The notes beneath the pieces were generated by a model. That model ran no database searches and was not told the origin of the DNA. It worked only from the letters and a program-made list of their open reading frames with translations. Position numbers and translations under genes: made by a program. From Leeuwenhoekiella aestuarii (GTDB lineage: Bacteria > Bacteroidota > Bacteroidia > Flavobacteriales > Flavobacteriaceae), in contig NZ_QOVJ01000002.1 of NCBI RefSeq assembly GCF_004104055.1, positions 62,001-126,000 of the forward strand: a DNA stretch of 64,000 nt, written 5' to 3'. Positions 7,511 through 16,984 of the stretch are shown piece after piece (position 1 is the first letter of the stretch; each line of letters opens with the position of its first letter).

Positions 7511-9217
7511 ATGAATAAATCAATTCTATACTTATTTATTGCTGCGGTTGTAGGACTGGGAGCTGGTTATTTAATTTTTGGAGAAAGCAAAAAACAAGTA
7601 ACCGCTGATACAGCTATTCACGATCACTCAGAAGACCCTAGTTTGTGGACGTGTGCTATGCATCCACAAATTATGCGGGAGGAGTCTGGAGATTGTCCCC
7701 TTTGCGGGATGGATTTGATTCCGGTAGAGGCAGATGTAAGCAGATTGTCTACAAATCAATTTAGAATGACTGATAATGCGCTGGCCTTAGCAGGTATTCA
7801 AACAACAGTTATAGGTACCGGTGCGACAGAAGTCACAGATGATCTTAATCTCTCGGGGAAAATCGTTATCAATGCAGATGAGACTGCGACACAACCTGCG
7901 CATTTTGACGGGCGGATAGAATCGTTGTCTGTTACTTCTGTTGGGCAACACATACGTACGGGGCAGCAAGTGGCAACCGTTTATTCCCCTTCATTGATAG
8001 CTGCACAGCAAGAATTAATAACTGCTTCAAAATTGAAAGAATCTCAACCCAGATTGTACGAGGCTGTACGCAATAAATTTAAGAACTGGAAAATACATTC
8101 CTCTATTCTAGACCAAGTAGAACAACGTGGAGAACCGATTTTACGTTTTCCTGTTTACTCACATGTTTCCGGGATTGTATCTGAAATTGATGTAAATGAG
8201 GGAGCTCATGTCATGGATGGCAAACCTATTTTTAAAGTGAGTAATTTAAGTACAGTTTGGGCAGAATTTGATGCTTATGAAAATCAAATAAGCAGTTTGC
8301 AAAATGGGCAACAACTAGACATTGCAGTCAATGCGTATCCTGGTAAGAAGTTCTTAGGAAGGATATCATTTATAGATCCCATTTTAAATAGTGACACGCG
8401 CACAGTGATCGTACGGGCAACTTTATTAAATAAAGAAGAGTTATTAAAACCGGGGATGTTTGTAAAAGCTGCGGTAGCAGGTGCACAAAAGAACTTTTCA
8501 GATCAACTCGTTATTCCTGCTTCTGCGGTTATGTGGACCGGTAAACGCTCGCTGGTTTATGTAAAACCCAATCCGGCTCAGCCTGTTTTTGAAATGCGAG
8601 AAGTTGACCTTGGATCAAAGCAAGGTGAGTTTTATCAAATAAATAGCGGACTGTCCCGCGGAGAAGAATTGGTAACAAATGGAACTTTTACTGTAGATGC
8701 CGCAGCACAATTAAGCGGTAAAAAATCCATGATGAATAGTGATGGTAATACATCAGAAGGTGTAGAATCTATGAATATGGAGCTACCGCTAGACTTTCAG
8801 AAAACTATTAAAGATGAAATTAAACAGTATTTAAAACTCAAAGATGCATTTGTAAATTCTGACAACAAGCAAGTTTCATCAGCTGCTTCAGAATTGTTGA
8901 GTGGACTTTCAGATTTAGACGCTTCAGAACTTAAAACTATGGAGCGTTCTCATTTTTCTATAATTACGCAGAAACTTCAACAGATTGTTGACGCAGAAAC
9001 ACTCAACCAAAAGCGTGAGGAATTTGTTATACTTAACGAGAATATGGTTGCTCTAGTAAGAGCGATACCAGACTTGAATACCACATTATATTTGCAACGA
9101 TGCCCTATGGCTAATGACTCTAGAGGAGCGGTATGGTTGAGTGAATCTCAAGAAATTAAAAATCCGTATTATGGGGACGCCATGGAGAATTGCGGGAGTG
9201 TGATCACCACATTCTAA
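7511..9217 (+). CDS. cusB: CusB-type RND periplasmic adaptor with metal-binding N-terminus and DUF3347 C-terminus
   Basis: Membrane-fusion protein linking the CusA pump to the TolC-like channel. Order: signal anchor (about 5-24); heavy-metal-binding module at about 46-72 with WTCAMHPQ and CPLCGMDL (Cys48, Met50, His51, Cys62, Cys65, Met67); barrel-sandwich and beta-barrel adaptor domains at about 90-400; then a DUF3347-type C-terminal domain (about 430-568) ending in RCPMANDSRGAVW and NPYYGDAMENCG. At 568 residues it is longer than E. coli CusB because of that extra domain. It is the last gene of the metal cluster. The Met/His/Cys module favours Cu or Ag, though this is inferred from the family. 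Confidence 0.93.
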   Translation: MNKSILYLFIAAVVGLGAGYLIFGESKKQVTADTAIHDHSEDPSLWTCAMHPQIMREESGDCPLCGMDLIPVEADVSRLSTNQFRMTDNALALAGIQTTVIGTGATEVTDDLNLSGKIVINADETATQPAHFDGRIESLSVTSVGQHIRTGQQVATVYSPSLIAAQQELITASKLKESQPRLYEAVRNKFKNWKIHSSILDQVEQRGEPILRFPVYSHVSGIVSEIDVNEGAHVMDGKPIFKVSNLSTVWAEFDAYENQISSLQNGQQLDIAVNAYPGKKFLGRISFIDPILNSDTRTVIVRATLLNKEELLKPGMFVKAAVAGAQKNFSDQLVIPASAVMWTGKRSLVYVKPNPAQPVFEMREVDLGSKQGEFYQINSGLSRGEELVTNGTFTVDAAAQLSGKKSMMNSDGNTSEGVESMNMELPLDFQKTIKDEIKQYLKLKDAFVNSDNKQVSSAASELLSGLSDLDASELKTMERSHFSIITQKLQQIVDAETLNQKREEFVILNENMVALVRAIPDLNTTLYLQRCPMANDSRGAVWLSESQEIKNPYYGDAMENCGSVITTF

Positions 9218-9428
9218 ATGGAAAATAACTTTTATTATTGTGTATTTTGTAAGTGTTAAAATTTTGAAAAACAAATAGTTATAAATTTTATTTCATATTT
9301 GAATTTAGTATTCTACTAAAGTGTTTGATCATTTTATCAGAATAAGATTGTATTTTACCCCTTTTCGTATAGAAATTAGTTTAATTAACAACAATAAATC
9401 GCTTAGCTGAAGCTAAACAGGAGCATAT

Positions 9429-10511
9429 ATGAGTTCAAAAATATATAGTGTAATTACCGGAACCGGAATTTATTTACCTAAGAAAAAGGTAAAAAATGAA
9501 GCTTTTTTAGATTTCAAATTCTTTGAATCTAATGGAAAACCGGTAGAGCGACCTAATGAATATATCGTAGATAAATTTCAGGAAATTACCACTATACAAG
9601 AGCGCCGTTATGTGGCTGATGATCTTGTTGCGTCAGACATCGGGTTTTTTGCTGCAAAAAAGGCTATTGAAGATGCAGCTATAGATCCTGAGACTCTAGA
9701 TTATATAATTGTTGCGCATAACTTTGGCGATGTAAAATTTGGTTCTAATCGCAGCGATATGGTTCCTGCATTAGCAGCCCGAGTAAAACATAAACTCAAG
9801 ATTAAAAATCCAGATTGTGTAGCGTATGACGTACCATTTGGTTGTCCAGGTTGGTTGCAAGGTATGATTCAGGCAGATTATTTTATAAAGTCTGGTGATG
9901 CTAAGAAGGTCCTGGTTATTGGTGCTGAAACAATCTCTCGTGTTATAGATCTTCACGATAGAGACAGTATGATTTATGCTGACGGAGCAGGAGCTACTAT
10001 TTTAGAAGGAAAAGAAAGTTCTTCGCCAGTAGGTATACTAACTCATAAGACCCGTTCAGATACGTACCGTTATGCAGAAATGCTCACTATGGGCTGCTCG
10101 TACAACGTTACAGAAAAAAATAAAAATGACCTTTATTTAAAAATGAACGGTCGCAGGTTATATCAGTATGCGTTAGAAACTGTTCCCTTGTCTATTAAGG
10201 CTTGCTTAGATAAAGCCGGTAAAGACATTATGCAGGTAAATAAAGTACTTATACATCAAGCTAACGGTAAAATGGATGATGCTATTATAGAGCGTTTATA
10301 CAAGCTCTACGAGATAGATGAAGTACCTAAAGGGGTAATGCCAATGATTATATCCTGGATCGGTAATTCTTCAGTAGCGACAGTTCCTACACTTTTAGAT
10401 CTTATATTGAAAGGATCAGTAGAAAATCAAGAAATTAAACCCGGTGACTTGGTCGTTTTCGCCTCGGTAGGAGCAGGAATGAATATTAATGCCGCAGTTT
10501 ATCAGTTTTAA
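9429..10511 (+). CDS. 3-oxoacyl-ACP synthase III (FabH-like)
   Basis: Thiolase-fold condensing enzyme of 360 residues. The KAS III triad is visible: Cys139 in VPFGCPGW, His276 in LIHQANG and Asn313 in WIGNSS. KAS III normally condenses acetyl-CoA or branched acyl-CoA with malonyl-ACP to start fatty-acid synthesis. No fabD, fabG, acpP or plsX neighbours accompany it, so it may be a second, specialised copy acting on another acyl donor. It stands alone between the metal cluster and the light-sensing cluster, with about 210 bp of AT-rich spacer on each side. Substrate is not predictable from the sequence. Confidence 0.88.
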   Translation: MSSKIYSVITGTGIYLPKKKVKNEAFLDFKFFESNGKPVERPNEYIVDKFQEITTIQERRYVADDLVASDIGFFAAKKAIEDAAIDPETLDYIIVAHNFGDVKFGSNRSDMVPALAARVKHKLKIKNPDCVAYDVPFGCPGWLQGMIQADYFIKSGDAKKVLVIGAETISRVIDLHDRDSMIYADGAGATILEGKESSSPVGILTHKTRSDTYRYAEMLTMGCSYNVTEKNKNDLYLKMNGRRLYQYALETVPLSIKACLDKAGKDIMQVNKVLIHQANGKMDDAIIERLYKLYEIDEVPKGVMPMIISWIGNSSVATVPTLLDLILKGSVENQEIKPGDLVVFASVGAGMNINAAVYQF

Positions 10512-10724
10512 GGTGTTGAAATTCAGTTTATTTTGAGACTTAACTATTAGAAGTGTAATTATTATTATTATAAATAATAAAAGTCTTAATATTGTCTTAA
10601 ATATTAACACTTCCTTTTATTAACTTGATAGAAAAAAGTATTTTTGATGAGTTACTTCAGCTCTTATTATTTTAAATAATAATCTTTGTAGGTGGTAGCC
10701 CCCTCTAACTATTAAATATACTTT

Positions 10725-13700
10725 GTGACTACAAATACTACTTTTAAAAAAGCTACTCACGTTGTTGTAGGGATAGGTGCAAGTGCTGGAGGTCTACAAG
10801 CTCTTAACGACTTTTTTGATAATGTACCTACAGCATCATTGTATAGTTATATTGTGGTTCAGCATCTTTCGCCTGATCACAAAAGCTTGATGGCAGAGCT
10901 TCTGGCTAAAAACACAAAAATCCCAATTGAGGTTATCAAAGACGGTGGAGAAATTAAGGCCAATTGTATCTATCTGATTCCACCTACACACAATCTGGTT
11001 ATTGAAGAAGGGAAATTCAAGTTGCTCGAAAAGCCTAAGGACAAATCCTTAAACCTCCCTATTGATATGTTTTTTGAATCTTTAGCAAATCATGCTAAAG
11101 AGCATTGCGCTGGTATTATTCTTAGCGGAACAGGTAGCGATGGTTCTAGAGGAATACGAGCTATCAAAGAAAAAGGTGGTGTTGTTATGGTGCAGCAACC
11201 TGAGCAGGCAAAATTTGATGGGATGCCTCGTAATTCTATTAAAACTGGTCTTGCTGATTTTATTGTACCTGTTGAACGTATAAGTGACGAACTATCAAAC
11301 TATTTTGAGGCTCAGAGTAGCATTGGTTTTGATGCCGAGTTGTTTCAATATGATGAAAAACTCTTAACCGATATTTTAACGGTTTTAAAGAACAATACAG
11401 CATTAGATTTTAGTTTATATAAAAGACCCACGTTACTACGAAGAATTGGCAGGAGAGTTCGCGTACTAAAACTAGACTCACTAGAAGCTTATTTTAATTA
11501 TTTAAAAAATAATACTGAAGAAGTACAAACCCTCTATAACGAATTTTTAATAGGAGTTACCAAGTTTTTTAGAGATTTTAAAGTCTGGGAAATATTAGAA
11601 AATGACATTATCCCAGAAATCGTTAGTGATAAGGAAGATGGCGCAATTATTAAAATTTGGGATGTAGGTTGTAGTACCGGAGAAGAGCCTTATTCTTTGG
11701 GTATTTTATTTCTTGATGAAATCAAAAAGCAGGGTAAAGATATATCGCTTAAGATATTTGCTACAGACATCTCTCAGGATCATCTGGATATAGCCAGCAA
11801 AGGTTTGTATTCAGAAAACGTGTTAAGTGATCTCTCTAGTGATCGTATTAATACTTATTTCAGAAAAAGCGGAGATAACTTTATCGTAAAAGAAAATATT
11901 AGAAAGTGCATCATATTTTCTAATCACGACATAACAAATGATCCTCCGTTTAAGAATATGGATATGGTTATGTGTCGTAATCTACTCATCTATCTTCAAA
12001 ATGAAGTGCAATCAAAAGTTATACACTTACTGCATTACGCACTTATACAAGATGGTATTCTTACGTTGGGATCAAGCGAGTCTCTTGGGGTTCATAAAAA
12101 TTCATTTGAGGAAATAAACAGAAAGTGGAACGTTTATCGAAATATAGAAAATTCAGAGCGTTTAAAAACCGAAATACTTAGCTCAACAGCAGAACGTCAA
12201 TCATTAAAACGGAATACAATAGGAACAAAGAAAGGATCAGTGCAAAGTATAAGTAATACCAGTCGTTTGAAGGAAGAGATTAGTAAAGCGATTATGCAGC
12301 AATATGGAGCTGCAAGTGTTTATATAGATGAGAACTTTCATATTTTGGAGGCATTGGGTGCTTTCAAAAAATATGTTCAGTTTCCTGAAGAAGGTTTTAC
12401 TACAAATCTTATAGATATGCTTTCAGAAGAGCTTTCTGAGGCGATTAAAAACACGGTAAACAAAGCACGACGCAGAAAGTCTCAAATTCTTTATAAAGAT
12501 GTTGAGATTTTTGATGAGAATAATGAATTGAAAAAGCGGGTTGATGTTCTGGTAAAACCGGTTAAGAGCATTAATTTAGAAGGTGATTTTCACTATATAA
12601 TTACGCTCATTGAGATTGATAAGAATGAAAATAAATCTGTTATAATAGAGCGTGCAGATATTCATAAATCTGCTCAGGAACGTATAAAAGATCTTGAAGA
12701 CGAACTTAAAGAAACCCAATACGAACTGAGCAATGCTCTTGAAGAAGCAGAAACGAGTAATGAAGAACTGCAAGCATCTAATGAAGAGTTATTAGCTTCT
12801 AATGAAGAATTGCAGAGTACTAATGAAGAGCTGCAAAGCGTAAATGAAGAGTTGCATACTGTAAACGCAGAGCATATAGAAAAGATGGAAGATCTTGCCA
12901 TGCTCAACGCAGATATGGATAATCTGCTTGATAGTACGCGTATTGGTACCGTCTTTCTAGATAAGAATCTGATCATTAGAAAGTTTACGCCAGCAATTAG
13001 AGAGCATTTTCACTTAGTAAAACAAGATATAGGGCGCTCTATAGAAAATTTTGTTGCAAACTTCGGGATTCGTAAGCGTACGACAATTGTGGATAACTCT
13101 AAAAAAGTTATGAATACCGGTCAGGTTTTTGAAAAACGAATTAAGAGTAAATCCGGGCGTTATTTCCTGCAACGCATATCGCCATTTCATACCGGTCAGG
13201 ATAGTATAGAGGGTGTTGTTATAACCTTTATAGATATTCATAAAGTAGAACAATCACAGGCACGTCTACGTAAGAGTGAAGAGAAGTTTAAGGCTTTTTA
13301 TGAAGATGACCCGGTTATGCACGTAACGATTAATTCACATACTGGTTTGATATCTGAATGTAATGGTCTGTTTGTAGAAACACTTGGTTTTGAGTCTAAA
13401 ACTGAAGTAGTGGGTAAATCTATATTTGAATTTTATCCAAAGCAGACAAAAGTTAAAGCAATCGCTTTGCTTGATGAACTAGAGAAAACAGGTAGTATTT
13501 CTAATGAAGAATTAAAATTAGAATGTATTAATGGTGATCGGTTAGATGTTCTTTTTAATGCAGAATTGATGCTTAATGCTGCGGGGGACACCAATCAATG
13601 GCGTTGTACCTTAATGGAAATTACAGATCTCAAAATAGCTCAACAGGAATTGCAGAAACAAAAAGATGATCTGGAGCGTATAAATACCGATTTAGAACAG

Positions 13701-14348
13701 TTTGTTTCTATATGTTCCCACGATTTACAAGAGCCACTTTCTACAATTAGATTCAGTAGTGATTTTCTTTCTAAAAAATTCAGTGATGAAATGTCTGAGA
13801 AAGGAAAAGAATATCTGGGCTACATTCACGAAGCTTCAGGAAGAATGGCAGAGCAAATTAAAGCTTTGCTGGAGCATAGTAGAATTGGCGAAGATCTCAA
13901 GAAGACAAAAGTAGATGTCACTGAACTTATTGAGATTGTAAAATACGATTTAAACAGAAGTATCAGAGAAGCAAATGCTACGGTGAGTGTGGGTAAAATG
14001 CCTGTGTTAATGGCTTATGAAACTGAATTGCGTTTATTGTTTCAGAATTTGATAAGTAACGCTTTGAAATACCGTCAAAAAGGTGTGAAGCCTAGTATAC
14101 GCATTTCTTCTTTTGGGGATGAAGAGTATCAGACCTTTGCAATTGCAGATAATGGTATTGGCATCAAAGAAGATGATCTTGAAGCGATTTTTAAGATCTT
14201 TGGTCGTGTTCCTACGGAAGAAAAATACGAAGGTACTGGTGTAGGCCTGGCGCACTGTAAAAAGATTGTAAAATTACACGAAGGTACGATCTGGGTAGAT
14301 TCACAATTTGGTCAGGGCAGTACATTCTATTTTAAAATTAAGCGCTAG
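10725..14348 (+). CDS. CheB-CheR-PAS hybrid histidine kinase
   Basis: A 1207-residue cytoplasmic hybrid without membrane segments, starting at GTG. Order: CheB methylesterase domain (about 10-190) with Ser20 in GASAGG, His47 in VQHLSPDH and Asp139 in GTGSDG, and no receiver domain before it; CheR methyltransferase (about 205-480) with the SAM loop DVGCSTGEEPYSL and CRNLLIYL; a coiled coil with five NEELxxx heptads (679-713); two PAS domains (about 745-960); HisKA with His999 in CSHDLQEP; and HATPase with NLISNALKY, DNGIGI and GTGVGLAHC. It is the first gene of the light cluster, 1 bp before the phytochrome gene. Such fusions are known in many bacteria, but their methylation target is generally unknown. 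Confidence 0.93.
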   Translation: MTTNTTFKKATHVVVGIGASAGGLQALNDFFDNVPTASLYSYIVVQHLSPDHKSLMAELLAKNTKIPIEVIKDGGEIKANCIYLIPPTHNLVIEEGKFKLLEKPKDKSLNLPIDMFFESLANHAKEHCAGIILSGTGSDGSRGIRAIKEKGGVVMVQQPEQAKFDGMPRNSIKTGLADFIVPVERISDELSNYFEAQSSIGFDAELFQYDEKLLTDILTVLKNNTALDFSLYKRPTLLRRIGRRVRVLKLDSLEAYFNYLKNNTEEVQTLYNEFLIGVTKFFRDFKVWEILENDIIPEIVSDKEDGAIIKIWDVGCSTGEEPYSLGILFLDEIKKQGKDISLKIFATDISQDHLDIASKGLYSENVLSDLSSDRINTYFRKSGDNFIVKENIRKCIIFSNHDITNDPPFKNMDMVMCRNLLIYLQNEVQSKVIHLLHYALIQDGILTLGSSESLGVHKNSFEEINRKWNVYRNIENSERLKTEILSSTAERQSLKRNTIGTKKGSVQSISNTSRLKEEISKAIMQQYGAASVYIDENFHILEALGAFKKYVQFPEEGFTTNLIDMLSEELSEAIKNTVNKARRRKSQILYKDVEIFDENNELKKRVDVLVKPVKSINLEGDFHYIITLIEIDKNENKSVIIERADIHKSAQERIKDLEDELKETQYELSNALEEAETSNEELQASNEELLASNEELQSTNEELQSVNEELHTVNAEHIEKMEDLAMLNADMDNLLDSTRIGTVFLDKNLIIRKFTPAIREHFHLVKQDIGRSIENFVANFGIRKRTTIVDNSKKVMNTGQVFEKRIKSKSGRYFLQRISPFHTGQDSIEGVVITFIDIHKVEQSQARLRKSEEKFKAFYEDDPVMHVTINSHTGLISECNGLFVETLGFESKTEVVGKSIFEFYPKQTKVKAIALLDELEKTGSISNEELKLECINGDRLDVLFNAELMLNAAGDTNQWRCTLMEITDLKIAQQELQKQKDDLERINTDLEQFVSICSHDLQEPLSTIRFSSDFLSKKFSDEMSEKGKEYLGYIHEASGRMAEQIKALLEHSRIGEDLKKTKVDVTELIEIVKYDLNRSIREANATVSVGKMPVLMAYETELRLLFQNLISNALKYRQKGVKPSIRISSFGDEEYQTFAIADNGIGIKEDDLEAIFKIFGRVPTEEKYEGTGVGLAHCKKIVKLHEGTIWVDSQFGQGSTFYFKIKR
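12759..12863 (+). repeat. Five in-frame 21-bp repeats encoding NEELxxx heptads
   Basis: Within the kinase hybrid, the 21-base unit beginning aatgaagaa/g-yt-g recurs five times and encodes NEELQAS, NEELLAS, NEELQST, NEELQSV and NEELHTV (residues 679-713). The 7-residue period gives a dimeric coiled coil between the CheR and PAS parts. This signalling helix is typical of CheBR-PAS kinases. Copy number could vary by slippage. Confidence 0.85.
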
Positions 14349-14349
14349 T

Positions 14350-16560
14350 ATGTCTGAAGGCCCCTCTTCTTTATATCCTCAGGAGGTTTCATTAACTAAT
14401 TGTGATAAAGAACCCATACACATTCTTGGTAAGATACAAAGCCATGGTTATTTGCTGGCTTGTGATCCTGCCAGTTATAAAATAACGTATTGTAGTGAAA
14501 ATATAGACCAGCTTTTTAATAAAAATGTTGAGGAAATTCTAGGATCTCAGATAACAGATTTACTTACAAATCTTACTGCTGAAATTTTAAAAACTGTCGA
14601 TTCTTCAGAAAAGATGAGTCCTGAGCAGTTACACATTAATGGAGTATCTTATTTATTAATCGCGCATATTAATGAAGGCAATCTTGTTATAGAGATTGAG
14701 CCTTTTGAAAACCCAAGGGACCCATTTAAGTATCAGGATCAATTATCTGAAGTCGTTGCTAAATTAAATTCGGTAACAGATGAGCAGAAGATGTGTGATA
14801 TCACCGCAGATCTCATCAAAGATTTTTTTGATTATGACCGGGTGATGATCTATCGTTTTGATGAAAACTGGGACGGCATTGTTGTTTCAGAAGCTCGGGA
14901 AGGACATTTAGAAAGTTGGTTAGGATTACGCTACCCTGCTTCAGATATCCCACAACAGGCGCGTAAATTATTTTTGAGACAAGGGGTTCGCATAATTGCA
15001 GATGTCAAGAGTGAACCTGTATCTATACAGGCACTGTCAGGGGATGAGTGCGACAATCCGATAGATCTTTCTATAAGTGAAACACGTGCATCGTCACCCA
15101 TTCATATAGAGTATTTAGAAAATATGAACGTGGGAGCTACGCTTACCGCTGCTATAATATCTAAGGGTAACTTATGGGGGCTTATAGCGTGTCATCATTA
15201 TAGCCCTAAGTTGGTTAATTATTATCAGCGTCAGTCTTGTAAGTTTTTAACTCAGGTATTTTCGAGTCAGTTAGTGCTTTCTAAAGCAAATGTGTTACTT
15301 CAGAAAGTAAATAGAGCAGCTGTATTAAGAAGTAAGCTGGTGGAAAAAATCAGTAAAGACTGGAATATTCATAAGGGGTTAACTAAAGGAGAAGCCACGA
15401 TGCTAGATATTACAGAGGCCACAGGCGCAGCAGTAATGCTTGACGATCGTATCGCTACTGTAGGTAAAACACCTTCAGAAGAAGAGATTTGTGGGCTGGT
15501 AATGCTTCTAAAGCAAGGTAAGGAAGATTTGATTGTCACGGCAAATTTGAGTGAGCGTCATAAGGTCTCAGATTCATTGAAGTTTTATGCGTCAGGTGTT
15601 TTGTGCTTATTTCTTTCCGCAGCAAAAAAGAATGCGCTTATTTGGTTTAAACCAGAAAAGATAGAGACTGTGACTTGGGCAGGTAATCCTGAAAAACCTG
15701 TTGCCGTTGATGAAAACCAACGTATTTCTCCAAGGAAATCTTTTGATAAATGGTCTGTAGAACAATCAGGAAAGTCAGATCCTTGGTATGATTACGAGAT
15801 TGCAGCAGCAAAAGCCTTAAAAGAAAACATATCTGAGATCATTCTTGAAAAATATGAAGAGGTAAAAGAGCTCAATATATTATTGCGCAATGCTTATGAA
15901 GACTTAGAGACATTTAGTTACAGTGTTGCTCACGATTTAAGAGCACCCCTGCGTGGGATTGATGGTTTTGCACAGATATTAAAAGAGGATTATTTTGAGC
16001 AATTAGATGATTTTGGCAAGTCTTCTATAGAAACAATCATCAATTCATCTGTTAAAATGAATCAGCTTATTGATGATATTTTAGAATTTTCTAAAGTGTC
16101 GCAAGCAGCGGTTAAAAAAGATGACTTTTCAATGGCTCAAGTGGTGCAGGAAACTGTAGATTTTCTGCATATTGAGCAGGATTTTCCGAATACAAAAATC
16201 ACCATTGACGAATCTATGCCTCCAGCTTACGGAGATCGAAAAATGGTTTTACAGCTTATGCAAAACTTATTGACGAATGCTTTAAAATATACGGAAAAGG
16301 AGCGAGATCCTTTAATTGAAATTGGTCATACTGTTATAGATCAAATGGATTACTTTTTTGTAAAAGATAATGGTATTGGTTTTGATCAAAAACATGAGCG
16401 CCGCATTTTTAAATTATTCAATAGACTAGTAGGGGATGAGTATGCCGGTTCTGGTATAGGGCTAACCATCAGTCAGCGTATTGTTAAAAAGCATAGTGGC
16501 GAAATAAAAGTCATAAGTGAGGCTGGTAAGGGAAGTACTTTTTTATTTAATTTGGGATAA
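14350..16560 (+). CDS. bphP: Bacteriophytochrome histidine kinase
   Basis: Red/far-red photoreceptor kinase, 736 residues from the ATG at 14350, one base after the upstream stop. An in-frame start 42 bp upstream would lie inside the previous gene and is less likely. PAS-2 domain: Cys18 in NCDKEPIHI is the expected biliverdin attachment site. GAF: PASDIP with Asp199, His252 in PIHIEYL, and CHHYSP with Cys281-His282-His283. PHY: tongue motif PRKSF (461-465). Then HisKA with His528 in SVAHDLRAPL, and HATPase with NLLTNALKY, DNGIGF and GSGIGL. All chromophore-contact motifs I know are intact, so it should bind biliverdin and photoconvert. No receiver is fused; two follow as separate genes. Confidence 0.95.
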   Translation: MSEGPSSLYPQEVSLTNCDKEPIHILGKIQSHGYLLACDPASYKITYCSENIDQLFNKNVEEILGSQITDLLTNLTAEILKTVDSSEKMSPEQLHINGVSYLLIAHINEGNLVIEIEPFENPRDPFKYQDQLSEVVAKLNSVTDEQKMCDITADLIKDFFDYDRVMIYRFDENWDGIVVSEAREGHLESWLGLRYPASDIPQQARKLFLRQGVRIIADVKSEPVSIQALSGDECDNPIDLSISETRASSPIHIEYLENMNVGATLTAAIISKGNLWGLIACHHYSPKLVNYYQRQSCKFLTQVFSSQLVLSKANVLLQKVNRAAVLRSKLVEKISKDWNIHKGLTKGEATMLDITEATGAAVMLDDRIATVGKTPSEEEICGLVMLLKQGKEDLIVTANLSERHKVSDSLKFYASGVLCLFLSAAKKNALIWFKPEKIETVTWAGNPEKPVAVDENQRISPRKSFDKWSVEQSGKSDPWYDYEIAAAKALKENISEIILEKYEEVKELNILLRNAYEDLETFSYSVAHDLRAPLRGIDGFAQILKEDYFEQLDDFGKSSIETIINSSVKMNQLIDDILEFSKVSQAAVKKDDFSMAQVVQETVDFLHIEQDFPNTKITIDESMPPAYGDRKMVLQLMQNLLTNALKYTEKERDPLIEIGHTVIDQMDYFFVKDNGIGFDQKHERRIFKLFNRLVGDEYAGSGIGLTISQRIVKKHSGEIKVISEAGKGSTFLFNLG

Positions 16561-16571
16561 AAGTTTTATAA

Positions 16572-16976
16572 TTGAAATCTGAAAATTACATCTTATCAAT
16601 AGAAGATAACACGACAGACATTGCGCTGATGACTCGTATTTTTGAAAGACGAATATCTGACTATGCAATAAGGCATATATCTGATGGTGAAACAGCTGTT
16701 GATTTTATAGAGAGTGATGGTTTTAAGAAGCAGTCTCCTAAGTTGATATTGTTAGATATAAAAGTTCCTAAACTTGATGGGCTTGAAGTTCTACGACAAT
16801 TTAGAAAACACAAAGAGTATAAAACGATTCCGGTTGTGATGATGAGTTCATCAGACCTTAATGAAGATAAAGAAAAAGCATATTTATTAGGAGCAAACAG
16901 TTTTATAACAAAGCCAAAAACTTTTCTTGAACTGTGTGAAACCTTACCTAGTCTAATTAATAACTGGATTATTTAA
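16572..16976 (+). CDS. Single-domain response regulator (Rcp1-like)
   Basis: A 134-residue stand-alone receiver domain. It has the acidic pair Glu11-Asp12, phospho-acceptor Asp62 in LLDIKVP, the switch Ser/Thr region MMSSSD and the conserved Lys in TKPK. There is no output domain. The start is TTG at 16572; no ATG lies upstream of the SIEDN strand. Small receivers of this type next to phytochromes, such as cyanobacterial Rcp1, take phosphate from the phytochrome kinase; this partner is inferred from position, 11 bp after the bphP stop. It may relay phosphate onward or act through protein-protein contacts. Confidence 0.92.
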   Translation: MKSENYILSIEDNTTDIALMTRIFERRISDYAIRHISDGETAVDFIESDGFKKQSPKLILLDIKVPKLDGLEVLRQFRKHKEYKTIPVVMMSSSDLNEDKEKAYLLGANSFITKPKTFLELCETLPSLINNWII

Positions 16977-16984
16977 AAGTAAAG

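Noticed and set aside
14308-14349. Upstream in-frame start for the phytochrome gene
   Set aside because: It would overlap the end of the kinase hybrid and adds 14 residues unlike phytochrome N-termini. The ATG at 14350 puts the biliverdin Cys at position 18, as expected.
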